From: Mycolicibacterium aromaticivorans JS19b1 = JCM 16368
GTDB taxonomy: Bacteria > Actinomycetota > Actinomycetes > Mycobacteriales > Mycobacteriaceae
NCBI RefSeq assembly: GCF_000559085.1
Contig: NZ_JALN02000001.1
Location: forward strand, 1,612,001-1,676,000
Length of the DNA: 64,000 bases
Direction: 5' to 3'
How positions within the stretch are numbered: position 1 is the first letter of the stretch; each line of letters begins with the position of its first letter. The position numbers and the translations under genes are program-made. Under the pieces are notes generated by a model. The model saw only the letters and a program-made list of their open reading frames with translations, was not told the DNA's origin and did not search any database. This document shows, in pieces, positions 56,687 through 64,000 of the stretch.

Positions 56687-57340
56687 TCATGCCCAGTGCG
56701 CCAGCCCGCGGTGCACCAGCCGACCCACCACGGAGCCCTCGACCTCTTCCACCGTCATCCCCACCAGCAAGTGGTCGCGCCACGCTCCGTCGACGTCGAG
56801 GTACCGCTGCAGCAGGCCCTCCTCGCGAAAGCCGACCTTGGCCAGCACCGCGCGACTCGCCGCATTCTCCGGGCGCACCGTCGCCTCCACCCGATGCAGA
56901 CCGACCGGCCCGAAACAGTGGTCGAGCCCCAGCGCGAGCGCACCCGTGGCCACCCCCGCGCCGGTGACGGCGCTGGACACCCAATAGCCGATCCAGGCTG
57001 AGCGCAACGCCCCGTGCGTCACATTGCCGATCGTGAGCTGACCGCTCAACTGCCCGTCGAGTTCGATCACGTACGGCAGCATCCGGCCCTTGCGCGCCTC
57101 GCCCCGAAGACCCGAGCACACCGGCGGCCAGGACGAAACTGCATGCCGCACAGCCCAATCCATCTCAGCAGTCGGTTCCCACGGCTCGAGGTAGCGACGG
57201 TCGGCCAAGCGGATGCGGCTCCACATCGCCGCGTCGCGCATCCGCACCGGGCGCAACCGGATGACCCCGGCGCCGACCCGCAGCGGACCTACGGAAGCAG
57301 GCCAGCCCGGGTGCAGGGAACTGTTGCGCCACAAATTCAC
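56687..57340 (-). CDS. rimJ: GNAT N-acetyltransferase, RimJ-like
   Basis: 217 residues of the GNAT fold: IRLRPVRMRDAAMWSRIRLADRRYLEPWEPT at the N-terminus, AWIGYWVSSAVTGAGVATGALALGLDHCF with the acetyl-CoA loop (GxGVATGA) and VRPENAASRAVLAKVGFREEGLL. RimJ-type enzymes acetylate the N-terminus of ribosomal or other proteins; the target here is not known. It lies 14 bp from the glp stop on the same strand, between glp and glpR. Confidence 0.88.
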   Translation of the reverse strand: MNLWRNSSLHPGWPASVGPLRVGAGVIRLRPVRMRDAAMWSRIRLADRRYLEPWEPTAEMDWAVRHAVSSWPPVCSGLRGEARKGRMLPYVIELDGQLSGQLTIGNVTHGALRSAWIGYWVSSAVTGAGVATGALALGLDHCFGPVGLHRVEATVRPENAASRAVLAKVGFREEGLLQRYLDVDGAWRDHLLVGMTVEEVEGSVVGRLVHRGLAHWA

Positions 57341-57354
57341 TTCTGCTCCGCGGG

Positions 57355-58608
57355 TCAGCCGCGTTGAGCCAGGAAGGCGACGTCGACGACCTCGCCGGTC
57401 CGGACCTGATCGAGCTCGGTGGGCACCACGACCAAGCAGTTGGCCTCGGCCAGCGTCGCCAACAGATGCGACGACGCTCCCGGGGCGCCGCCGAGCGCCT
57501 GCACCAGATACTCGCCGGTGTCCTGGTCGCGCATCAGCTGTCCACGCAGGAAACCCTTGCGCCCTGGCACCGACGAAATCGGCGACAACGCCCGGGCCTG
57601 TACGACACGCCGAAGTGACTGGCGCTTACCCAGTGAGAGCCGGATCAGCGGGCGAACCATGACTTCGAAAACGACCAGTGCGCTGACCGGGTTCGCCGGC
57701 AACAGGAACGTCGGGACCCGTTCGCGGCCGAGCTGCCCGAAGCCCTGAACCGATCCGGGATGCATGGCGATCCTGGTGACTTCCATCTCGCCGAGCTTCG
57801 ACAGGACGGCTCGCACACCTTCGGCCGCAGCCCCGCCGACCGCACCGGCGATCACCACCAGCTCGGCACGGTTGAGCTGACCCTCGACGGCCTCGCGCAG
57901 CGCCTTCGGCTCGGTGCTGACGATGCCCACCCGATTCACCTCGGCGCCGGCATCGCGCGCCGCGGCGGCGATGGCATACGAGTTGACGTCGTACACCTGG
58001 CCATTGCCGGGCGTCCGGGAAATGTCGACCAGCTCGCCGCCCACACTCATCACGGTCACCCGGGGACGCGGATGCACCAGCACACGCTCGCGGCCGACCG
58101 CGGCAAGCAATCCCACCTGCGCGGCGCCGATCGTCGCACCGGCACGCACCGCGACGTCGCCGGGCTGCACGTCGTCACCGGCCCGCCGGACATAGGCACC
58201 CGACCGAACCCCGCGCAGCACTCGCACCCGCGCCTGACCGCCGTCGGTCCAGCGCAATGGCAGCACCGCGTCGGCCAATGTCGGCATCGGCGCACCGGTC
58301 TGCACCCGGGCGGCCTGCTTGGGCTGCAGCCGGCTGGGGGTCCGCGCGCCGGCCTCGATGACACCCATCACCGGCAGGCTGATCTCGCCACCCTGCTCAT
58401 CGTCGGAATCGCCGCCGAGACCCTGGACATCCACGCTGCGGACCGCATAGCCGTCGATGGCGGCCTGGTCGAAACCGGGCAGGGGATATTCGGTGATCAC
58501 TTCCTCGGCGCACATCAGGCCCTGGGACTCGGCGATCGGCACGCGAACCGGGCGTGGTGCCACCGCCGCGGCCGCCACTCTGGCCTGCTGTTCTTCTACC
58601 GAACGCAC
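57355..58608 (-). CDS. glp: MoeA/gephyrin-like protein Glp (annotated MoeA1 in many genomes)
   Basis: 417 residues with the MoeA four-domain plan. PGFDQAAIDGYAVRS is the domain III motif. The catalytic loop that in E. coli MoeA reads SGGVSVGEADY is AGAVGGAAAEGV here, losing the key Asp, and KPGKPFAFG is HPGSVQGFG, losing a conserved Lys. LPANPVSALV is kept. The molybdate-insertion activity is therefore doubtful, which fits the moonlighting cell-division role of the corynebacterial Glp. It precedes rimJ and glpR on the same strand. The GTG start is at the conserved RSVEEQQARVAAAAV end. Confidence 0.85.
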   Translation of the reverse strand: MRSVEEQQARVAAAAVAPRPVRVPIAESQGLMCAEEVITEYPLPGFDQAAIDGYAVRSVDVQGLGGDSDDEQGGEISLPVMGVIEAGARTPSRLQPKQAARVQTGAPMPTLADAVLPLRWTDGGQARVRVLRGVRSGAYVRRAGDDVQPGDVAVRAGATIGAAQVGLLAAVGRERVLVHPRPRVTVMSVGGELVDISRTPGNGQVYDVNSYAIAAAARDAGAEVNRVGIVSTEPKALREAVEGQLNRAELVVIAGAVGGAAAEGVRAVLSKLGEMEVTRIAMHPGSVQGFGQLGRERVPTFLLPANPVSALVVFEVMVRPLIRLSLGKRQSLRRVVQARALSPISSVPGRKGFLRGQLMRDQDTGEYLVQALGGAPGASSHLLATLAEANCLVVVPTELDQVRTGEVVDVAFLAQRG

Positions 58609-58657
58609 CGCGCGCCTTTCTGCCTCGAGCTCCGGTCGCGCGGACCCGCCGCAGCTC

Positions 58658-59578
58658 CTACTGTTCGGTCTTATCGGTCAGGCCCAGGCGTGCCGTCAAC
58701 CATCGCCGCAAATCCGGGCCATAGTCGTCACGATCCAACGCAAAGTCAACCGCAGCCTTCAGGTAGCCGCCGGGATTTCCCAAGTCGTGTCGAGAGCCGC
58801 GGTGCACCACCACGTGGACCGGGTGCCCCTCCTTGATCAACAACTCGATGGCGTCGGTCAGCTGGATCTCGCCGCCGACACCCCGGTCGACACGACGCAG
58901 CGCGTCGAAGATCGCCCGATCCAAGATGTACCGGCCGGCGGCGGCGAACAGCGAGGGCGCGTCCTCCGCTTTGGGCTTTTCCACCATGCCTTTGACTTTG
59001 AGCACATTCGGATTCGCCGCATCGGGGACCGGCTCGACATCGAACACGCCGTACGCGCTGACCTCGTCCTCGGACACCTCGATGGCGCACAGCACCGTGC
59101 CGCCCCGCTTGGCCCGCACCTTCGCCATGGTCTCGAGCACACCGGTCGGCAGCACCAGGTCGTCAGGCAGCAGAACCGAGACCGCGTCCTCGTCCGGCGA
59201 CAGCACCGGTTCCACACAGCCGACGGCGTGGCCCAGACCCAGCGGCTGGTGCTGCACCACGGACTCGACCTTGATCAGCGCCGGAGCCCGGCGCACCTTC
59301 TCGAGCATCGCCTTCTTGCCGCGGGCCTCCAACGTGCCTTCCAGCACCAGATCCTCGACGAAGTGGGCGACCACGCTGTCTTTGCCTTCGGAGGTGACGA
59401 TCACCAGCCGCTCGGCTCCCGCCTCCGCGGCTTCCTCTGCGACGAGCTCGATACCCGGCGTGTCGACCACCGGCAGCAATTCCTTGGGCACAGTCTTGGT
59501 TGCGGGCAGGAATCGCGTTCCCAAGCCGGCCGCGGGAACGATCGCTGTGCGCGGAATCGGGACCTCTGGCGGCCTCAT
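58658..59578 (-). CDS. galU: UTP-glucose-1-phosphate uridylyltransferase
   Basis: 306 residues of the nucleotidyl-transferase fold: IVPAAGLGTRFLPATKTVPKELLPVVDTPGIE at the N-terminus, QHQPLGLGHAV, LLPDDLV, GMVEKPKAEDAPS and GGEIQLTDAIELL. It makes UDP-glucose for glycolipids, trehalose and cell-wall sugars. It is divergent from the 5-formyltetrahydrofolate cyclo-ligase gene and lies 49 bp upstream of glp in the same direction, so it likely leads the galU-glp-rimJ-glpR operon. Confidence 0.95.
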   Translation of the reverse strand: MRPPEVPIPRTAIVPAAGLGTRFLPATKTVPKELLPVVDTPGIELVAEEAAEAGAERLVIVTSEGKDSVVAHFVEDLVLEGTLEARGKKAMLEKVRRAPALIKVESVVQHQPLGLGHAVGCVEPVLSPDEDAVSVLLPDDLVLPTGVLETMAKVRAKRGGTVLCAIEVSEDEVSAYGVFDVEPVPDAANPNVLKVKGMVEKPKAEDAPSLFAAAGRYILDRAIFDALRRVDRGVGGEIQLTDAIELLIKEGHPVHVVVHRGSRHDLGNPGGYLKAAVDFALDRDDYGPDLRRWLTARLGLTDKTEQ

Positions 59579-59653
59579 CGTTCACACCCTAACGGCAACA
59601 TGTTGGTCCTTCACTATGGCGCAATGCAGTTGCGCGCTGACAAGGTGGACGGC

Positions 59654-60247
59654 GTGCTCGCCGGTACTAAAGCCCAACACCGGGCTGCCCTGTTGGCGGC
59701 GCGCCGGACAGTGCCTCACGAGGTGCGGGCGGCAGAGGCGCTGGCGCTCTGTGCGCACCTCGACGAGTTCGTGGCTCCGGATGACACCGTGTGCGCCTAC
59801 CTGCCGGTGGGCACCGAGCCGGGTTCGCTGCAGGTGGTGGACCGGCTGCACGACGTGTGCGCCCGGGTGCTGCTGCCGGTGACGCGCACCGGAGCCGACG
59901 GTGAACCGGTGGCCCTGCTCTGGAGTGTCTACGTCCCCGGCGAGCTGGTCGCCGCGCGATACGGGCTGCTCGAGCCTGCCGGGCCGGTGATGGCGAGCTC
60001 GGCCTTGGGAGACGCCGACCTCGTCCTCGTGCCGGCGCTGGCGGTGGACCGTCGAGGGGTGCGGCTGGGTCGCGGCGGCGGCTTCTACGATCGCTCGCTG
60101 CCGTTGCGCCAACCCAGCGCCAAACTGGTCGCGGTGGTCCGAGACTCGGAGCTTGTCGACGAACTGCCCAGCGAACCTCATGACATCCGGATGACCCATG
60201 TCCTCACCCCCAAACACGGCCTGTGCGCGCTGGCCAACACAGAGTGA
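59654..60247 (+). CDS. 5-formyltetrahydrofolate cyclo-ligase
   Basis: 197 residues of the NagB/RpiA-like fold: RAALLAARRTVPHEVRAAEA, VCAYLPVGTEPGS, VLVPALAVDRRGVRLGRGGGFYDRSL and VRDSELVDELPSEPHDIRM. It converts 5-formyl-THF to 5,10-methenyl-THF with ATP. GTG 59654 was chosen because AAGG stands 8 nt upstream and the length matches the M. tuberculosis protein; GTG 59645 or ATG 59600 would give longer forms. The glycine-rich GRGGGFYDR loop is the ATP site. Confidence 0.9.
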   Translation: MLAGTKAQHRAALLAARRTVPHEVRAAEALALCAHLDEFVAPDDTVCAYLPVGTEPGSLQVVDRLHDVCARVLLPVTRTGADGEPVALLWSVYVPGELVAARYGLLEPAGPVMASSALGDADLVLVPALAVDRRGVRLGRGGGFYDRSLPLRQPSAKLVAVVRDSELVDELPSEPHDIRMTHVLTPKHGLCALANTE

Positions 60248-60359
60248 GGCCGCTCGGCATACCTTGCACCCGGACGCGCCCCCTCGAAGGGCTTTTTCCC
60301 ATTTCGTCGCGCCGTTCCCCCTGCGCGGCGTGGGGAATGATACGTGCCGCTTGGCGGTT

Positions 60360-60386
60360 CTAGCACTTGGCACGGTAGAGTGCTAA
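60360..60386 (+). promoter_or_regulatory. CIRCE element (HrcA operator)
   Basis: CTAGCACTT-N9-GAGTGCTAA matches the consensus TTAGCACTC-N9-GAGTGCTAA at 16 of 18 positions, with the right half perfect. It lies 28 bp before the ruc start, matching HrcA control of this heat-shock gene. Confidence 0.88.
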
Positions 60387-60414
60387 CAGATCAAGTCTCG
60401 TTCCGGAGGTTCAT

Positions 60415-60732
60415 GTGCCGACCTACAGCTACGCGTGTACCGAGTGCGACAACCGCTTCGACGCGGTGCAGGCGTTCAGTGATGACGCGCTGACCACTTG
60501 CCCCGAGTGCTCAGGTCGGCTGCGCAAGCTGTTCAACTCGGTGGGCGTGGTGTTCAAGGGCAGCGGCTTCTACCGCACCGACAGCCGTGAAGCAGGCAAG
60601 AGCAGCAGCAAGTCGGAGTCGCCCTCGTCGTCAAGCTCGGAGAAATCGTCGAGCTCCAGCGATTCGTCGAGTTCGTCCAGTTCGTCGAGTTCGTCGACAT
60701 CCTCCGCGCCGGCCGCCGCAGCATCGAGCTAG
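60415..60732 (+). CDS. ruc: Redox-regulated chaperone, FmdB-type zinc ribbon (Ruc, Rv0991c-like)
   Basis: 105 residues: a zinc ribbon with Cys8-Cys11 and Cys29-Cys32 (YACTECDNRF...TTCPECSGRL), the core LRKLFNSVGVVFKGSGFYRTD, and a Ser-rich disordered tail of about 50 residues. The M. tuberculosis orthologue was reported as a chaperone that gains activity when its cysteines are oxidised and zinc is lost. GTG 60415 follows CGGAGGT. The CIRCE element upstream marks it as part of the heat-shock regulon. The tail length varies between species. Confidence 0.9.
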   Translation: MPTYSYACTECDNRFDAVQAFSDDALTTCPECSGRLRKLFNSVGVVFKGSGFYRTDSREAGKSSSKSESPSSSSSEKSSSSSDSSSSSSSSSSSTSSAPAAAASS

Positions 60733-60770
60733 TACACCGAGTTCAATTGGAGCGCAAGGCTTTCCCGCGC

Positions 60771-61931
60771 TCAGGAGGCCATGCCCGCCGGATTCGGGTT
60801 GTCTCCGAATTCCACCGAATAGCCGACCAATTCACTGCTCTCGTCCTTGACCGGGCGGATATGAACCTGCTCGACCGAGCCGTCGGCCGCCTTCTCGTCG
60901 AATGCCGGGAACGGCTCGTCGAGCAGATCGGAGGCGCGCAGCTCTGCCATGGTGTCCGGGGTGACACCGATCAGGTCCCAGATGTGACGTCCGGCCACCT
61001 CTCCCCCGTTGGAATCCAACGTCGTGTCGAAGGCGGTGCTCGACGCGACGACGGTGCCTGCCGGGTCCATGAACGCGACAGCGGCGTCGGGGGCGTAACT
61101 CTCGGAGAGCCGGTGGGCGCGCAATTCCAGGGACATCGGCACCAACAGACCCTCGACGGCCGTTGCGGAAGTCAGCTTTACCAACGCATCCGGCACCTGC
61201 TGTGCCGGCATCGGTCGTCCGAAGAGATAGCCTTGCGCCAGCTTGCACCCCATGGTCCGCAACAGCTCGGCCTGAGCGGGAGTCTCGACCCCTTCCGCCA
61301 CCACAGCCAGGCCCAGACTGTGGCCCAGACTCACCACCGCGTGCACGATCTTGCGGCTCTGCCGGTGCTCCTCCATCGCCATCACGAAGCTGGCATCGAT
61401 CTTCAGCTTGGAGAACGGCAGCGTGCTGAGCCACGTCAGGCTTGAGTAGCCGGTGCCGAAATCGTCCATGGCGATCATGCAACCGAGGTTGATCAGCCGG
61501 TCGAGCGTGCGTCGCGGCTGAGTCAGATCGTCGATGAAGCCCGACTCGGTGACTTCGATGTGCACGCGGCTCAACGGGAATGACGAATCCATCGCAGCTT
61601 TGGCGATCCTGGTCGCCAGCTCGGGGTTGCGCAGCTGGGTCGGCGACACGTTGAAGCCGAGGAACAGGTGGTGCGGCCAGTCCTCGGCGGCCGAAAATGC
61701 CGTGCGCATCAGCTGATCCAGCAGGCGATCGAGCAAGCCGAACCGGTCCGCGATCGGAATGAACCGGTCGGGGGCGATGAAACCCTGTTCCGGATCATTC
61801 CAGCGGGCGAGGACTTCGAAGCCGAGTACATGCCCGTCGTCCAAGGACACGATCGGTTGAAAGAACGGTTCCACCCCGCCGGTCGCGAGAGCCGTCAAGA
61901 GTGTGCGCGCGAGAAGCTGATCAGCGTTCAC
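60771..61931 (-). CDS. EAL-domain cyclic-di-GMP phosphodiesterase with PAS-like C-terminus
   Basis: 386 residues: an N-terminal EAL domain (about 20-245) and a C-terminal PAS-like region (about 270-380). The signature EAL reads EVL (39-41), a tolerated variant. The other catalytic positions FNVSPTQL, VHIEVTES, MDDFGTGYSS, LKID and VVAEGVET are intact, so phosphodiesterase activity is expected. It hydrolyses c-di-GMP. GTG 61931 has AGGAGG upstream. It could balance the GGDEF protein encoded at 53.9-55.2 kb, but no direct link is shown. Confidence 0.9.
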   Translation of the reverse strand: MNADQLLARTLLTALATGGVEPFFQPIVSLDDGHVLGFEVLARWNDPEQGFIAPDRFIPIADRFGLLDRLLDQLMRTAFSAAEDWPHHLFLGFNVSPTQLRNPELATRIAKAAMDSSFPLSRVHIEVTESGFIDDLTQPRRTLDRLINLGCMIAMDDFGTGYSSLTWLSTLPFSKLKIDASFVMAMEEHRQSRKIVHAVVSLGHSLGLAVVAEGVETPAQAELLRTMGCKLAQGYLFGRPMPAQQVPDALVKLTSATAVEGLLVPMSLELRAHRLSESYAPDAAVAFMDPAGTVVASSTAFDTTLDSNGGEVAGRHIWDLIGVTPDTMAELRASDLLDEPFPAFDEKAADGSVEQVHIRPVKDESSELVGYSVEFGDNPNPAGMAS

Positions 61932-62120
61932 CTCTGCGCCTCCTCTCCCCAGCACAGGCGCCGAACTACAGCTGGATACAGTACAAGCAAACGTTACTTA
62001 GGGCGTCCAGAAAGCAAAAGACGCCCGCCTGCAAACAATGCTCCGCCCGTAGCGGCGGTTGTCAACAGGCCAGTGCGCGACACGCAACCACCATTGCCGC
62101 CCGCGCTCTACGGTTGCGCC

Positions 62121-62774
62121 ATGGGCGAGTCGCTCAACCCCACACTGCCGAACCGCATTCGGCACATGCTCCGGCCCGACTTCACCCGCACCGTCCTGGC
62201 GCGCCGGGTCGTCGCCGGTGCGCTGGTCGTTCTCGCGGGCATTGCCGCGCTGCGACCCGACCCCGACCGCCATCGAACCGACGTGGTGGTCGCCACCCAT
62301 GACCTCAGCCCGGGGCTGGCCCTGTCGGCCGACGACGTGACGGTGGAGAAGCGTTCTGCCGCAACGATTCCCGACGGTGCAAAGGTGACAGCCGACGATG
62401 TGATCGGGGCGACGCTGGCCGGACCGACGCGACGCGGAGAAGTGCTCACCGACGTCAGGGTGCTCGGCTCACGGTTGACCGGGCTCAGCGCCGGACCTGA
62501 CGCCCGGGTGGTGCCGCTGCACCTCGCCGACGCGGCGGTACTCGACATGATCCGGCCCGGCGACGTCGTCGACGTCATGGGCGCCGCGGACGCGGGCGGC
62601 GACACGAAGCCGACGCTCGCGGCCACCAACGCCGTCGTCGTGCTGGTGTCGCCCAAGCAGAAGGCGGCAGGAGCGGGCGATGACCGGGTCGTGTTGGTGG
62701 CGTTGCCCGCGGCGGGCGCGCACGCCTTGGCGGCGGCGACGCTGGTGCAGACCGTCACGCTGACGATCCACTGA
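62121..62774 (+). CDS. SAF-domain membrane protein, CpaB-like
   Basis: 217 residues with a short cytosolic N-terminus, a transmembrane helix (about 30-46), a SAF domain (about 55-115, VVATHDLSPGLALSADDVTVEKR...GEVLTDVRVLG) and an RcpC-type tail (MIRPGDVVDVMG). Such proteins accompany Flp/Tad pili, where CpaB is a periplasmic assembly factor; no other pilus genes occur in the window. Start ATG 62121 is preceded by no strong ribosome-binding site. Confidence 0.8.
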   Translation: MGESLNPTLPNRIRHMLRPDFTRTVLARRVVAGALVVLAGIAALRPDPDRHRTDVVVATHDLSPGLALSADDVTVEKRSAATIPDGAKVTADDVIGATLAGPTRRGEVLTDVRVLGSRLTGLSAGPDARVVPLHLADAAVLDMIRPGDVVDVMGAADAGGDTKPTLAATNAVVVLVSPKQKAAGAGDDRVVLVALPAAGAHALAAATLVQTVTLTIH

Positions 62775-62775
62775 G

Positions 62776-62979
62776 CTAACCGGCGGGCGGTGCCGGCGGC
62801 GGGGTGGTGGGCGGCGGCGTCTGCTGGATCGCGTCCATCACCATGTCGGCGATCTCGTCAGACGACGAGCTGCTCACCGGGCCGGGCGCCGGGGCGGGAC
62901 TCGGCGCCCCGGCAGCGATGCCGCCGGCCACGGCGAGCGCACCGAACGACGTCGCGACCGCCAATGCGCGCATCCACAT
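62776..62979 (-). CDS. Small secreted Pro-rich peptide
   Basis: 67 residues beginning at ATG 62979 after GGGAGGGG. A signal peptide ([22 protein letters not shown]) is followed by PSPAPAPGP, a Ser run, a short amphipathic stretch [13 protein letters not shown] and a Pro-rich end. No known domain. It ends 1 bp from the SAF-domain gene (convergent). Good ribosome-binding site and signal peptide make it a plausible real gene. Confidence 0.6.
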   Translation of the reverse strand: MWMRALAVATSFGALAVAGGIAAGAPSPAPAPGPVSSSSSDEIADMVMDAIQQTPPPTTPPPAPPAG

Positions 62980-63086
62980 GGTTTTCCCCTCCCACAACGT
63001 CTGCAGCCAAGCTAACAGCACTCCGTGTCCGCTGCCTGGCAGTACTACCCTTCGAGATCTCGGGACAGAGCGAAAGGGGCAATACC

Positions 63087-63542
63087 ATGCTGAAGGGATT
63101 CAAGGAGTTTCTCTCCCGCGGCAACATCGTCGACCTGTCGGTCGCGGTGGTGATCGGCACCGCGTTCACCGCGCTGGTCACCAAGTTCACCGAAAGCATC
63201 ATCCAGCCACTGATCAGCCGGATCGGTGCGGGCAAGGACACGAGTTACGGCCTACTGCGCATCGGGATCGGCGGAGGGCAGGCCATCGACCTGAACATCC
63301 TGCTGTCGGCGTTGATCAACTTCGTCCTGGTGGCGGCAGTCGTGTATTTCTTCGTCGTCGTGCCCTACAACAGGCTTCGGAAGAAGGGCGAGATCGAGCA
63401 GGCCGGCGACACCGAGTTGAGCCTGCTGACCGAGATTCGGGACCTGCTGGCCGATGCGGAGGGCGCACCGAAGAAGACCACCGGCCCGGGCACCGGCCCG
63501 AGCCCCGACACCGCTGCGATGACGAGCGCCGACAAAGACTGA
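63087..63542 (+). CDS. mscL: Large-conductance mechanosensitive channel
   Basis: 151 residues: N-terminal [34 protein letters not shown] (TM1 pore helix), a periplasmic loop, TM2 ([18 protein letters not shown]) and a C-terminal cytoplasmic helix [13 protein letters not shown], with a Pro/Thr tail. MscL opens under membrane tension to release solutes in hypo-osmotic shock. ATG 63087 with AAAGGGGC upstream is the conserved start. A long hairpin terminator follows. Confidence 0.95.
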   Translation: MLKGFKEFLSRGNIVDLSVAVVIGTAFTALVTKFTESIIQPLISRIGAGKDTSYGLLRIGIGGGQAIDLNILLSALINFVLVAAVVYFFVVVPYNRLRKKGEIEQAGDTELSLLTEIRDLLADAEGAPKKTTGPGTGPSPDTAAMTSADKD

Positions 63543-63552
63543 CCACGCGCGA

Positions 63553-63593
63553 AACACAAATGGCCCCCGGCGTGAGCCGGGGGCCATTGTGTT
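63553..63593. terminator. Bidirectional terminator between mscL and the porin gene
   Basis: ATGGCCCCCGGC and GCCGGGGGCCAT form a perfect 12-bp stem with a GTGA loop, extended by AACACAA / TTGTGTT with one bulged base. It is symmetric and located between convergent genes, so it can end transcription from both sides. Confidence 0.88.
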
Positions 63594-63607
63594 GACGTGC
63601 CAAGGAG

Positions 63608-64000
63608 TTAGTTCATGTTCCAGGGTTCGCCGTAGGTGGTGACGCTGTCACCGGCCTTGGAGATCAGGCGGGCGAAGGGGCGCAGCAGCACACCGCCGGC
63701 AGCACCGGTGACGGTGCCGTGGGCGTTGGCCACCGCGACCGAGCCGTTGGGGCCCGAGACGTCGACGGAGAACGTGGCGACTTCCTGGATACCGGGACCG
63801 TTGCCCAGGTCGGCGGAGATCGACACACCCGGGAACAGGTTCGGGGTGATCACCGAACCCAGCGGGTTGAAGCCCGTCGGGGAGATGTTGGCGTCGTCGA
63901 GCAGGATGTTGGGGGTGGTGTAGCTGAAGTTGATGCCCACACCCAGCGACCACGGGAAGCCCACCTGATAGCCCAGCTCCAAGGTGCCCGCGAACTCATC
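63608..64000 (-). CDS. MspA-family outer-membrane porin, C-terminal part (5' end outside window)
   Basis: 131 C-terminal residues are present; the gene continues past 64000. Reading from the right edge: DEFAGTLELGYQVGFPWSLGVGINFSYTTPNILLDD..., ending GGVLLRPFARLISKAGDSVTTYGEPWNMN. This matches the MspA porin family of M. smegmatis almost throughout the C-terminus. Members form octameric channels in the mycolic-acid outer membrane for hydrophilic solutes. The location beside mscL recalls mspC of M. smegmatis, but the exact paralogue cannot be fixed. The family is characteristic of fast-growing mycobacteria. Confidence 0.93.
   Translation of the reverse strand, partial: DEFAGTLELGYQVGFPWSLGVGINFSYTTPNILLDDANISPTGFNPLGSVITPNLFPGVSISADLGNGPGIQEVATFSVDVSGPNGSVAVANAHGTVTGAAGGVLLRPFARLISKAGDSVTTYGEPWNMN

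Overview
The window is high-GC DNA from a mycobacterium, most likely a fast-growing Mycolicibacterium. Gene content and order follow the block that in M. tuberculosis runs roughly Rv0985c-Rv1013 (mscL, ruc, 5-FCL, galU, glp/moeA1, rimJ, glpR, pat, arcA, pmt, rsmI, pabB, metG, tatD, rpfB, ksgA, ispE, pks16). An MspA-type porin at the right edge next to mscL is typical of fast growers. These assignments rest on remembered family features and gene order; no database search was run.

Layout. 1-15.3 kb is mostly conserved core: a partial universal stress protein, an O-methyltransferase, pks16, ispE, an inserted Ser/Thr kinase, ksgA, rpfB, tatD, metG, an oxidoreductase plus ECF41-type sigma factor pair, pabB, rsmI and pmt. 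15.3-26.2 kb is an oxidative-catabolism island: F420-type oxidoreductase, NDMA-type alcohol dehydrogenase, double-domain CoA-transferase, and a minus-strand operon arcA-aldehyde dehydrogenase-two Baeyer-Villiger monooxygenases, divergent from soxR. 26.2-37.3 kb holds an alkB-type gene with an SOS box, two related lipoproteins, an Ntn hydrolase, a complete IS481-family element (29216-30304), tspO, a PE-PPE hydrolase, an LpqN-like lipoprotein, a 13E12/HNH protein with an SOS box, a shikimate-dehydrogenase-like gene, the cAMP-dependent acetyltransferase pat, and a broken glycosyl hydrolase. 37.5-44.2 kb is a minus-strand operon around a type III polyketide synthase (SDR, FAD hydroxylase, two ICMT-like membrane methyltransferases, MMPL exporter) with a divergent catechol-type O-methyltransferase. 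This resembles phenolic-lipid or polyketide-quinone pathways.

44.9-55.4 kb holds a secreted histidine phosphatase, a Ser/Thr-repeat secreted protein, MarR/DUF1398 and TetR/P450 divergent pairs with visible palindromic operators, a DUF4239 membrane protein, a GH13 enzyme, a PPOX-fold protein, a DUF5313 membrane protein, a PAS-PAS-GGDEF cyclase and tRNA-Ala(CGC). 55.4-64 kb returns to core genes: glpR, rimJ, glp, galU, 5-formyl-THF cyclo-ligase, CIRCE-controlled ruc, an EAL-domain protein, a SAF-domain protein, a small secreted peptide, mscL and the start-truncated MspA-family porin.

The most interesting regulatory structure is in non-coding DNA: a terminator hairpin directly in front of rpfB, an 11-bp hairpin that hides the transposase ribosome-binding site, a near-consensus ECF41 promoter before the oxidoreductase/sigma pair, two near-consensus LexA boxes, a CIRCE element, and palindromes between three divergent gene pairs. 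Many adjacent genes overlap by 4 bp (GTGA/ATGA), which helped choose start codons.
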